From Lewinellaceae bacterium (GTDB lineage Bacteria > Bacteroidota > Bacteroidia > Chitinophagales > Saprospiraceae), in assembly GCA_016719605.1 (NCBI GenBank), contig JADJYW010000001.1:806001-870000 (forward strand): a stretch of DNA of 64,000 nt, written 5' to 3'. The translations under genes and the position numbers were made by a program. The notes under the pieces were generated by a model. The model made no database searches. It worked only from the letters and a program-made list of their open reading frames with translations, and was not told the origin of the DNA. The stretch's first letter is position 1. Every line of letters begins with the position of its first letter. Positions 32,301-41,600 of the stretch are shown one piece after another.

Positions 32301-33443
32301 CCGATACCGACCCTGACCGACCGCTTCGAGGTTGACGAGCAGGTTGCCGTTTGTTTCCAACAAGCCGCGACAGGCTTTGCCTCTTCCGCCAGGCGCCTGT
32401 TCGTCGTACAGCAGGCGCCGGAAGTACGTCTGATGGATGTCCACCACGACCAGCCCGAAGATGGTCGCAAACCAGATATTTCCGTTGTGGGCCACGAGGT
32501 AATCCCGGAATTGCAAAAAGTCAAGTTCCGGGTACTGCCGACTCATGTCCAACAGCACCGTACCGTTTCGCTCCTGAACAAGCGGGAACTGCACTTCGAT
32601 TTGGTCATTTTCCAGCCGGCTGTACTGGTAAGCGAATGGATTTTCAATCGGACAGGTTGTTGCGGTGCGGTTGCCGGCGGCATCCACTTTCCACAAAACC
32701 GGTTTTTCTCCCGGTTTGTACTCCATCAGAAAAAAATGATCCGGGCTGCCGGAGTCTCCTCTTTTTTCAGCAAAAATCCAACCCGGCCGCGGCTTGATCT
32801 GCCGGAGAATTTTACCACTCAGGTCTGTTTCGACAAGGGTGGTCGGTGTGGTGTCTGTTGAAATCATAAGCCCCCATGCGGTCTGCTGTCGTCCGGGCTT
32901 CAGGAGCAAAAATCCCTTACAATCGGGTATTTTGATCTGCGACCAGCCCGTTTTCGGGTGGTACCGCAGCAGGCCGCCCGGGTCAAGCATACCGAGTGCC
33001 AGCGAGCCGTCGGCCAGTTTCATCGGCGCTTTCCAAAAACTCGAGGTCGGTACCGGCAGGGGGTGTTTTTGAAAAAAAGAATCGGCGGGAACTACTTTCC
33101 CGGACAGTGGGTCCAGCACGCAAAGCCAGCCATTTTGCCCCGAACGGCTGGCCCAGATGTTGCCGGCAGCATCTTCGGCCACCCACTCCACCAGATCGCC
33201 GCTAAGTCCGCTTTCGGTTTTGTTGAACACCTTAAAATGCCGCCCGTCGAAGCGGGCAACCCCGGCATTGGTAGCAGCCCAGATGAACCCGTTCCGATCC
33301 TGAATTATTTTGTTGACCTGGCGGTGGGGCAGCCCTTCCTCAAAACCGTATCGGCGGGCAAAAGCACGGTATTCCTGCCCCTTCGCATCTGCAAAAGCAC
33401 AAGTCAACAGCAAGAATACATACAACACCCGGGGCGTAGACAT
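29318..33443 (-). CDS. Hybrid two-component system regulator (sensor, kinase, receiver, AraC), one frame change
   Basis: The start at 33443 (MSTPRVLYVFLLLTCAFADA) has a signal peptide. Order: beta-propeller repeats (QDRNGFIWAATNAGVARFDG; YEDQDGIFWLGTAGGGLIRW); Y_Y_Y domain (LEGVSADWESIREPELRLSS); membrane helix (WWFLLLVALSLAAGVWGWVY); HisKA (FFANVSHELRTPLTLML); HATPase (GVHDTGRGIHPDDL, GTGIGLALCREF); receiver (ILLVEDNDSLRDYV, IISDIMMPVMDGFQ); and in another frame AraC (AMSRASFFRQLKRLTGLTPA; FGKLPSDHVE). About 1,375 codons. The family senses glycans or other ligands in the periplasm and activates adjacent loci. The frame switch falls inside a short tandem repeat at 29648-29720; a second such repeat lies inside the receiver. 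The gene is divergent from the TonB receptor, its likely target. Confidence 0.85.
29648..29720. repeat. 7/8-bp modular tandem repeat in the receiver-AraC linker
   Basis: Modules GGTTGGAA/G (8 bp) and GGTTTCT (7 bp) alternate, with three successive 8-bp modules. On the coding strand the array reads FQPETFQPEPPTLQPSNLPT. The receiver and AraC frames differ across it. Confidence 0.85.
29962..30010. repeat. 7/8-bp modular tandem repeat inside the receiver domain
   Basis: Same modules as 29648-29720. It encodes PTLQPPNQKPSNPIQ between the second helix (GKVALDLL) and the strand carrying the phospho-acceptor (PDLIISD). Confidence 0.8.
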
Positions 33444-33811
33444 AACTAAGAAAATGAAAGCCGCTTTTTGAATCTGGATGGAGATTCAAAAAACGGCCAA
33501 AGGTAGAAAGGCAAAGGATAAAGGGCAAAGGAGGCCGTTCCGTAAGCACTGTTTTGACGGCAATTGATTTTTTTGATCGGATTTACGGGATGTACGCCCG
33601 GGTATCGAAGTTGTCCCGACACGTTTAGTCCCCCTCCCCCGCAAAATTTAAATTAAGTTTCCTGTCTTTAGCAACCCGCGCCTCGGTACGAGGCGTCTAT
33701 GCTTCATTCCAGTTGATCGAATTTAAATACCAGCCTGGGCGCTGCGGCGAGACGTTTGCGGAACAAAATTTTTTTGTCCCTGTTTACCCTGCCTGTATCA
33801 CAACAACTACC
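33444..33811. other. Divergent intergenic region with a foldback fragment
   Basis: It holds the start regions of the hybrid sensor (leftward) and TonB receptor (rightward). At 33541-33592 there is AAGCACTGTTTTGACGGCAA followed by TTGATTTTTTT and TTTACGGGATG, the left half of the foldback family. No other gene is visible. Confidence 0.5.
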
Positions 33812-36146
33812 ATGAAACAATCCATCCTTTTTCTTTTTTCTCCTGCTTGCGTCCGGCCTCGCTGCGCAAACGACGACCACCATCAGCGGCCGCCTCACCG
33901 ATGCCGAAAACGGCGAAACCCTCATCGGGGCCAGCGTGGAAGCGCTGGGGTTGCAAAAAGGAAACGTCAGCAATGAGTACGGTTTTTACTCCTTTACCCT
34001 GCCGGCCACAAACGACTCGATTACCCTGCGTTTCAATTACCTCGGTTACGAAACGGCCTATCGGCAAATCAAATCCACACCCGGGGCTATCACGCTCAAC
34101 GTGTCGCTGCGCCCGCAGGGGTCTGTGCTGGGCGAGGTCGTTATCCGGGCAAACAACCCCCTGGAAGACAAGGTAAAAAGTACCGAAATGTCGGTCATGG
34201 CACTCAGCGCCCGGGAAGCCAAGGCACTGCCCGCGCTGTTCGGCGAGGTGGATGTTATCAAAATCCTGCAACTGAAACCCGGTGTGGCGTCCGGCTCCGA
34301 AGGGACTACCGGTCTCTTTGTGCGCGGTGGCGGCGGCGACCAGAACCTGATCGTACTGGACGAGGCCGTGGTGTACAACGCCAACCACCTGTTCGGCTTT
34401 TTCAGCACCTTCAACTCCGATGCCGTCAAGGACCTCAAGGTGTACAAAGGCGGTTTTCCGGCCCAGTACGGCGGGCGTCTCTCCTCGGTCATTGACGTGC
34501 GCATGCGGGAGGGCAACAACAAGGAATACGATGTGACGGGTGGCCTCGGCCTTATTTCCAGCCGCCTCACCGTGGAAGGGCCGATCCAGAAAGATAAATC
34601 CTCGTTTATCGTCAGTGGGCGACGCACCTACGCCGACCTCATCACCCGCGGTATCAACCGCGCCAATGCGGACAAGCCCGATTACAACCCCATCCCCGAC
34701 TACTATTTTTATGACCTGAACACCAAGGTGAATTTTACCCTGTCGGAAAAAGACCGCCTGTACCTGAGCGGCTATTTCGGGCGCGATGTGTTCACGTTCA
34801 ACAACGAGACGTTCAACTTCCTTTTTGATTGGGGCAATGCTACCGGTACCGCCCGCTGGAACCACATATTTGGCCCCAAACTGTTTTCCAATACCACTTT
34901 CACGTTTTCCGACTACCGCTACCGCATCCGGAATATCCTGCAAGGGTTTTCTTTCAACCTCGGCTCCAATGTGAAAGATGCCAACCTGAAAGTGGATTTG
35001 TACTACCAGCCCAACAACCAGCACACGATCCGCTTTGGCGGCAACGCTACCTACCATGATTTTCAGGTGGCCCGCCTCAAATTCGGCAGCGACGACGGGA
35101 GCATCAACTTCGAATCGGGCCAGGGCTACGACGGCATGGAGTACGGGCTTTATTTTTCCGACGAGTGGGCCTTGACCGACCGGCTGAAAATCAACTACGG
35201 CGCCCGCCTGTCGGCTTGGCAAAACAACCCGGCGTTTTACGCCAACTTCGAGCCGCGGGCGGCAATCAATTTTGCCCTCACCGACAACTGGTCGCTCAAA
35301 GGTTCCTACTCCCGCATGAACCAGTATGTACACCTGCTGGCCAGCAGCGGCCTGTCGCTGCCCACCGATATCTGGTATCCCAGTACCGAAAACATCAAGC
35401 CCGAGGTGAGCGACCAGATCGCTATCGGTACCTCGTACCTGTTGAATAAAAAATGGCTCATCACCTGGGAGGGCTGGTACAAATGGCTGCAAAACCAGGT
35501 AGATTTCATAGACGGCGCCGAGTTGTTTGGAAACGATGCTCTCGAAGGCGAACTGGCTATCGGCAAGGGGTACGCGTTTAGTCCACTGGAACTGGAAATT
35601 GAAAAAAAGGAGGGTCGCCTCACCGGCTGGATCGGCTACACGCTGGCCTGGGTGAAACGCGGCGAGTTCAAGGACATCAACGGCGGCGCCTATTTTCCGC
35701 CCCGGTTCGATACGCGGCACAACCTGAGTATTGTGGGTTTGTACGATTTGGCGCGCAAGTGGCAGCTCACGGCTACCTGGGTGTATACCTCGGGATACGT
35801 CAGTTGGTTGCCCCTGGGGCGATTCACCTTTCAGGATGTGTCGGGCGCCCCGTTTCAGGCGGTAGTGCCCGTGTACGGCAACCGCAACACATTTCGCTAC
35901 CCGCCGTACATGCGCCTCGACCTCGGTATTGTGTACAAATGGAAAACCCGGCGCAGCGAACAAGACCTGACCATCAGCGTGTACAACGCCACCGACAGGC
36001 GGAATCCGTACTTCATTTTCATCGAACCCGAACTGGAAACGGTGGGCCAGAACGGCCAGACCATCGAGGTGCCCACAGCCATTCGGGCCAAACAGGTGTC
36101 GCTGTTCCCGATCCTGCCCTCGGTGACGTGGAATTTTAAGTTTTGA
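33812..36146 (+). CDS. TonB-dependent outer-membrane receptor with carboxypeptidase-like N-terminal domain
   Basis: The start at 33812 reads MKQSILFLF. A frame change in a T/C-rich run near 33840 gives the rest of the signal peptide (LLLASGLAAQ). Then comes a carboxypeptidase-regulatory-like domain (ISGRLTDAENGETLIGASVE ... LRPQGSVLGEVVIRA), a plug domain (DVIKILQLKPGVASGSEGTT; GLFVRGGGGDQNLIVLDEA; VYKGGFPAQYGGRLSSVIDV), and a beta-barrel ending in an aromatic residue (PSVTWNFKF). About 777 residues. Such receptors import a ligand with TonB energy. The downstream DUF4249 lipoprotein, 53 bp away, is a known partner type in Bacteroidota. The stop codon TGA is part of a GTTTTGA tandem repeat. 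The ligand is unknown. Confidence 0.9.
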
Positions 36147-36170
36147 GTTTTGAGTTTTGAGTTTCGAGTT
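36137..36170. repeat. 7-bp tandem repeat (GTTTTGA) containing a stop codon
   Basis: About four copies of GTTTTGA/GTTTCGA. The first copy supplies the last Phe codon and the TGA of the TonB receptor. Confidence 0.8.
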
Positions 36171-36199
36171 GGAGCGCTAACAAATACAAAAACAAGAAA

Positions 36200-37045
36200 A
36201 TGAATACCTTGAAATACTTTTTTGCCCTTTCCGCCCTGGCCTTTCTGGCCTCCTGCAACCTCGAAAAAGAAGTGGATATTGAACTGCCGGTGTACGAAAG
36301 TCAGCCGGTGATAGAGTGCTACCTGGAGCCGGGAAAACCTTTCCGCTTGTTGCTATCGCGCAGCTACGGGTTCTTCGATCCATTGGGGCTGGACTCCACG
36401 TTTCTGGACAAAACCCTGCTGAGCGGGGCCACGGTCACCATTGCCTACAACGGGCAGGTGGACACGTTGTACAACCAGATTTCCGCCGAAATTGCGCCGC
36501 TGAAACTGTTCAACTACACCGGGCTGAATCTGGTGCCCGCCACCGCCGGCGTCGAGTACACGCTGAACATCGTGCTGGCTGACGGCAAAACCATCACCGG
36601 CCAAACCGCCATGTTGCCGTTTGTGCCGATAGACAGCATCAAGGTGGAGTGGAACCCCGAGCGCGACACACTGGCCCGGGTGCTGACCTACCTCACCGAC
36701 GACATGGGGCAGGAAAACTACTACCGCCGGTTGTTGAACTACGGTTCGCTCGACAGTGTGCCGGATCAGGATTTTTTGGCCAATGACCGGATCGCAACCA
36801 CCAATCTCATCGCTTTCGGTACGGGGTACGAACTGATGGAGGGCGACACCGTGATCAACACGCTTTTTCATATCACGAAGGACTACTACGATTTCGTGGA
36901 AAGCGTGCAACTGGCCGTTTTCGGCAACCTGAATCCCTTCGCGCAGCCCTCGCCGATCAAAAGCAATGTGCGCGGCACAGCCAATCCGCTGGGGATATTT
37001 ACCTGCTTGGTGTACGACCGGGATACGCGGGTGATTACGCGGTGA
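36200..37045 (+). CDS. DUF4249 lipoprotein
   Basis: The start at 36200 (MNTLKYFFALSALAFLASCN) has a lipoprotein signal with the acylated Cys in ASCN. The mature N-terminus is EKEVDIELPVYESQPVIECY then LEPGKPFRLLLSRSYGFF, typical of DUF4249, with beta-sandwich strands through SGATVTIAYNGQVDTLYN and VEYTLNIVLADGKTITGQTA. 281 residues, close to the family's shorter members. DUF4249 genes follow TonB receptors and are thought to act as surface-exposed binding partners, by analogy with SusD. It is probably co-transcribed with the receptor. Frame intact. Confidence 0.9.
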   Translation: MNTLKYFFALSALAFLASCNLEKEVDIELPVYESQPVIECYLEPGKPFRLLLSRSYGFFDPLGLDSTFLDKTLLSGATVTIAYNGQVDTLYNQISAEIAPLKLFNYTGLNLVPATAGVEYTLNIVLADGKTITGQTAMLPFVPIDSIKVEWNPERDTLARVLTYLTDDMGQENYYRRLLNYGSLDSVPDQDFLANDRIATTNLIAFGTGYELMEGDTVINTLFHITKDYYDFVESVQLAVFGNLNPFAQPSPIKSNVRGTANPLGIFTCLVYDRDTRVITR

Positions 37046-37097
37046 GAAAAGAATTTGCGCTCAAATAACTCTTGAAGATAAGTGTCGCCCCGGCCTT

Positions 37098-37983
37098 TTA
37101 ACCCACCTGCACCGAAGTCATCGTCAACGCACCCGCCACCGCACGGTCGTTGAACAGGGAGACCTCCTCGCCCTTTTCCTGCAATGCCAGCGAATAAAGC
37201 AACGGCAGGTAGTGTTCCGGGGTCGGGATGGCGAGGTCGAATGCTTTGCCCTGCGAACGGAAATTGATGAGCGGCTCATGGTCACCCGACAGGATGCTGC
37301 TTTTCATTTTTTCGCCGGCTTCGATAGTTTAGTCATAGCCGCAGCCGACTTCTTTCAGCCTGTCCCACGCCACCTTGCCGAGGTTGTGCACCATGTTGCC
37401 GCTGCCAACAATCAGCACACCTTTTCGCCGCAAGGCGGAGAGTTCTTTTGCCAGTTCGTAGTGCCATTGGGCATTTTGGCGGTAATCGAGGCTCATCTGA
37501 ATGACCGGCACATCTGCGTCCGGGTACAGGTGTTTGATGACCGACCAGGCGCCGTGGTCGAGTCCCCATTTTTCGTCGAGGCCGACTTCTGTTTTTGACA
37601 CGAGGCTTTTGGTCTCCTTCGCCAGTTCGGGGTTGCCGGGGGCGGGGTACTGGACATCGAAAAGGGCTTTCGGGAAACCGCCGAAGTCGTGGATCGTGCG
37701 GGGTTTTTCCATGGCGGTGACGAACGTGCCCTGCGTTTCCCAATGCGCCGAGATGCAGAGGATGGCCGTTGGGCGGGTGATTTCGCTGCCCACTTTGCGA
37801 AAGCCTGCTACGAACTCGTTTTCCTCGATGGCGTTCATCGGGCTGCCGTGACCGAGGAAAAGCACGGGCATCTTTTCGGTGCTGGAAAAGCCTTTGGTGG
37901 CTTGTTCGAGGTATCCAAGTTTCATTGCTGCCCCGGTGAGTGGTATGGTTGCCATGAGTTTCAAGAATTGACTGCGGGTCATA
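37098..37983 (-). pseudogene. 4,5-DOPA dioxygenase / LigB-type extradiol ring-opening enzyme, in-frame stop
   Basis: The start at 37983 (MTRSQFLKLMATIPLTGAAM) suggests an export signal. Then PVLFLGHGSPMNAIEENEFV, AILCISAHWETQGTFVT, KWGLDHGAWSVIKHLYPDAD, PVIQMSLDYRQNAQWHY and VLIVGSGNMVHNLGKVAWD match the zinc-dependent DODA/YgiD group (His in GHGSP, SAHW and DHGAW as metal ligands). After GCGYD a TAA (37329-37331) interrupts, and the same frame then resumes with TIEAGEKMKSSILSGDHEPL ... PTPEHYLPLLYSLAL to the end at 37098. The corresponding position in the family is usually a Trp, so a miscalled TGG or a recent nonsense mutation is likely. Without readthrough, the protein lacks about 77 residues including the PTPEHYLP motif. 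Confidence 0.8.
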
Positions 37984-38257
37984 TAAAATTTCTGTTTTTG
38001 ATTCAGTGCACAAGATAAAATTAATGACGGATGCGGACAAGTTGCGGCTGGAATACTACAGATGAAGTACGCGGTTGATTGCGTGGCGAAGGGAAGGACG
38101 TTTAGTTGTGAAACTATTTTTTTAAGCGACAAACATTTTCACAACCCCCTGAAAAGCAATTAAAAGCAGCGATCCCCAATTTTCTACCCAAAACCATTTA
38201 TCCAATTTTGGGTATTTGGCACGTTTTTGGAAAATACCCTAACTGTTACCAAAACTG

Positions 38258-38434
38258 ATGTTTATGCAACACACCACATCCACTCCGAAACGCTCCAATT
38301 ATCCACTTACCGCTGTGTTCATCCTGCTGGTTCACTTAGGCCTCGGCTATATGATCTATCAGGAAGTAATCCACCCGAACAACGGCACGGAACAGAAAGC
38401 AATCCAAACGCAGGAAACGCCCGCTATTCCTTAA
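38258..38434 (+). CDS. 58-residue single-pass membrane protein
   Basis: MFMQHTTSTPKRSNYPLTAV then FILLVHLGLGYMIYQEV, followed by a polar tail ending QETPAIP and a TAA. One hydrophobic segment (about residues 19-38) with basic residues before it suggests N-in topology. A second ATG is two codons in. No family recognised. It stands alone between the dioxygenase gene (divergent) and the palindrome at 38497-38561. It is supported only by an open frame and plausible composition. Confidence 0.4.
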   Translation: MFMQHTTSTPKRSNYPLTAVFILLVHLGLGYMIYQEVIHPNNGTEQKAIQTQETPAIP

Positions 38435-38496
38435 ACAGCGCGCCAATCTGCTTCTTCCTTCAACGGCTGCCCGGAATTTTCCAGGCGGTCCGTTTC

Positions 38497-38561
38497 GCCC
38501 TGCTTGGTGTTTCACCAAGCAGCCTCATAAGAAGCCGCTTGGTGAAAACACCAAGCGGGGC
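38497..38561. repeat. Nested palindrome, family copy 2
   Basis: Two hairpins, TGCTTGGTG-TTT-CACCAAGCA (38501-38521) and CCGCTTGGTG-AAAA-CACCAAGCGG (38535-38558), with outer GCCC/GGGC pairing. Same core as 27724-27805. It lies between the small membrane gene and the convergent end of the gene at 38612. Confidence 0.8.
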
Positions 38562-38611
38562 AGAAAAATCCACTGCGAAACTTAATCTGTATACTGTCTA
38601 TTGAACACGCT

Positions 38612-41600
38612 CTAAAACTTCCGTCCGTTTTTCACCCGGTTCACAAACGCATCGGCCAGTGCCGGGTTGGCCGCCACGATCTCGTAGATTTCCCCATTGG
38701 GCATTTTGATCTGTGTCTCTTTTGTTTTCAGGGCCAGCAAGGCATCGTTGAAACGGGTACTGCTGGACACCACATTGAGCGCTCCGGCCTGGTAGCCGAA
38801 GAAGTACCACAGGTCAGTGGAAGCCCGGATATACAGGTAAAATCGGTCGTCTTCGTTGCCGGGCATTTTGTACTCCACATAGGCGTTGAGCATTTTCTGG
38901 ATCGGTTCGCCATTGATGGACACGACGGGGATACGGTCCTCCACGCTCAGGAACGACTGGTACTCGGGGTTCCAGATGACCGGGTGGCGGCCCAGCAGGA
39001 AGGTGAACTTGTTGTCTTTTTTGGGCAGGTTCAGGAAGTTGCTGTTCAGGTTGTTCAGGGCTTCCTCGCGGTCTTTTTCGTCGGGCACAAACTCGCTCAG
39101 GGCCGGGCGGTAAAACTGCTGTTGCGTGTTGAACGGCGGCACCTGCGCCTCAAAACTGGAGGCTTTGATATCATTCACCATCATTTCCAGCAGCACCTTG
39201 GGTACCGTGATCTCCATGCCGGTCATCAACTCGCCATTGGTGACGAAGGTCGCTGTGTCGGGTATGTTGAACTCGGTTTTCAGGCGGCCGGCAGCGGTTA
39301 CTTTCATAAACTCGAGGCCGCTGCCGATGGTGAGCGGCCCCTCGGCCTGCAAGGAACCGGTTCGGTTGTCGTACGTCATTTTGGGGCCGCGCAACCGCGC
39401 CGGAGCCACTACCCGCGCCGAGTCGCCAAAGACGAAACGGTCTGTTTGCGGCTCGTACTTGAACACGCCCTCGCCATTAAAAACAGGGCGGTCGAGGCGG
39501 GAAAAGGGCATTTGCAGGATGCGGGGGTACAATTCGCCGGTTTCCCGGGACTGAAAAAAGCCGAGGAAGAGCGGCTCGCCATCGGCATCCTTGCTGCCTT
39601 TCACCTGCACCACCGGGTCGTTTTTATCCACCTCGGAGTAAACGGTAAACCACGGGTTTTCCACGAATTCGGTCTTGATTTTGGCCAGTCCCTCGAACCG
39701 CAGGTTCTGCTGGTTGGCCTTCAGGATGATCGTGCCGGCAAAAAGGGTTTTCACGTCCATATAAAAACTATCTGCCGCTTTCACATCGCCGGCGGCCGTG
39801 GTAAGTACGTTTTTGGTGGACGGGGAGCCTGGCCCGTAGCGTTCGCCGACGATGTTGTTGAAAAAGATTTCCTGGGTATGTTCCGGGATGTTGTACTCGT
39901 AGTAGCCCGTGGCTTTGTAACTTTTTTTGCCCAAAATATCCACCACGGCGCGGTTGATCGTGTGGTATTTGCTCGCGGTGTCGGCCAGTATTTTCGCCTC
40001 GGCGATCTGCTTCATAATACCACCGGCCTGAACTTCAATGTTTCCGGTAGCCGGATAAATGAAGGCATCGGCAGATTTGATAACCTCCACGCCGCCAATT
40101 TTCAACTGGCTGTTTTTCATGTCGTACAAAGCCGTTTTGCCCTTGAACTGGAGCGTATCCTGGTCAGGATCAATGGATACGAAGTTGCCCGGTTCCCGCT
40201 CGTCGCTTTTGAAGGTTACGGTCTGGCCCTTCATGTCCCACGAAAATTCGTTCATCGAGGTGCGGTACTTGTTGAGGGGCAGGGTCGTGTTGGCGTCGGC
40301 GGTGTTGGCTTTGAAGTCGCCGGTTTGTTTGTCAAAATCCAACTCCCCGCGCACGTTGCGGGAGTCGAATACCACGTCTTCGCCGCTCAGGGCCTTGATC
40401 TGGAGATCGGCAGAATCCGAACTGGCCTGAAACGGGCCGTAGGAAATGACATTGGAGGTCAGTTTGCCGCCAAACCACTCGAAGTCGCCACGGCCTTTCA
40501 AGCCCGACGGCGTCAGAATCAGCACGCCCTTGTGGTTGTAGCCGGCTTCTCTGAACAGGTCGAAGGCCTTGGCTTTGCTTTCCACATACATGGAATCGCG
40601 GTAGGGCAGCCAGTTTACTTTTACGTCCTCGCCACTCGCCTGGGGTACTTTCACGGCGCTTTTCCGGTCTTCTTCCATGAAAAATTTGCGGGCGGTGCAG
40701 GTCATCTGTTTGGGCCGGAACACAATGTCTTCGGACTGGATGTCGGCGGTCAGGTATTCCACCGTGCCGATGCCGAGAAAGCCTTTGTTGCTCAGGTCAA
40801 TTTTGCCGGTATAGTTACCTTTTTGTACATAAACGGGGTACCCCTTGGGCGGGGTTTGGTGGATGTACCCGAAGGACTTGTCCTGGTCGCGCACGATGAT
40901 CGTTTCCCGAAAGGGGGCGAAAATATCCGCAGAGGTCATTTCGCCCTTGAACTTGATCATATCCGCCGTGTAGCTGTCCAGGCCGTTGAACGAGAACGGG
41001 TCAAGTTTGAAATAAAAGGAATCGCGGCGATAGACCCCGTCTTGCGTGGCGGGTCGGTCGTAGAAAACGAAGGAGTGTTTTTTAGCCTGTAGGGATGGGA
41101 AAATGGCGAGGTTTTCTTTACCCGATTTGTTGTTGGGCGCGTCCACCAGGAGGATACCGGAAACCAGTTCCACCGTGGAGTTCATGGCGTCGGCCATAGG
41201 GCGTCCATTCTCGTCATTTTTGCCGACCGGCAAATAAAAATCGAGGTGGCGCACGGAGTCGAACTCGACGTGGAATTTGTCATAAACGAAATTCATGTCG
41301 GCGCCCTCAAACAGCGCAAATCCGGCAAACAACCGGCCGCCAAAACGCATATCGCGGTTTTGAAGTAGCGTAAGTGAGCGCTCACCCGGTATAAATCCCA
41401 CCTTTTGCCGTTCGCTCAGTTCGATACGTTTGACCTCGTTGATGGTGGTTTCTTTGGTTTTCAGGTTTAGGCTGGCATTGGAAGTGGTGCTGACCGACTC
41501 GATTTTGATGGCGTCGAAGTCGCGTTTGCCCTGACTGGCCAGCGCATAGTGGCCCAGTTTGGGGCGCGGCTCGATGATGTGCTGGTCAAAGTAGTAGTTG

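Noticed and set aside
33807..35963. 718-codon minus-strand ORF
   Set aside because: Antisense to the TonB receptor, whose plug and barrel motifs are clear.
38984..41092. 702-codon plus-strand ORF
   Set aside because: Antisense shadow of the intact 1,510-residue secreted protein, which has a signal peptide and sensible strands.
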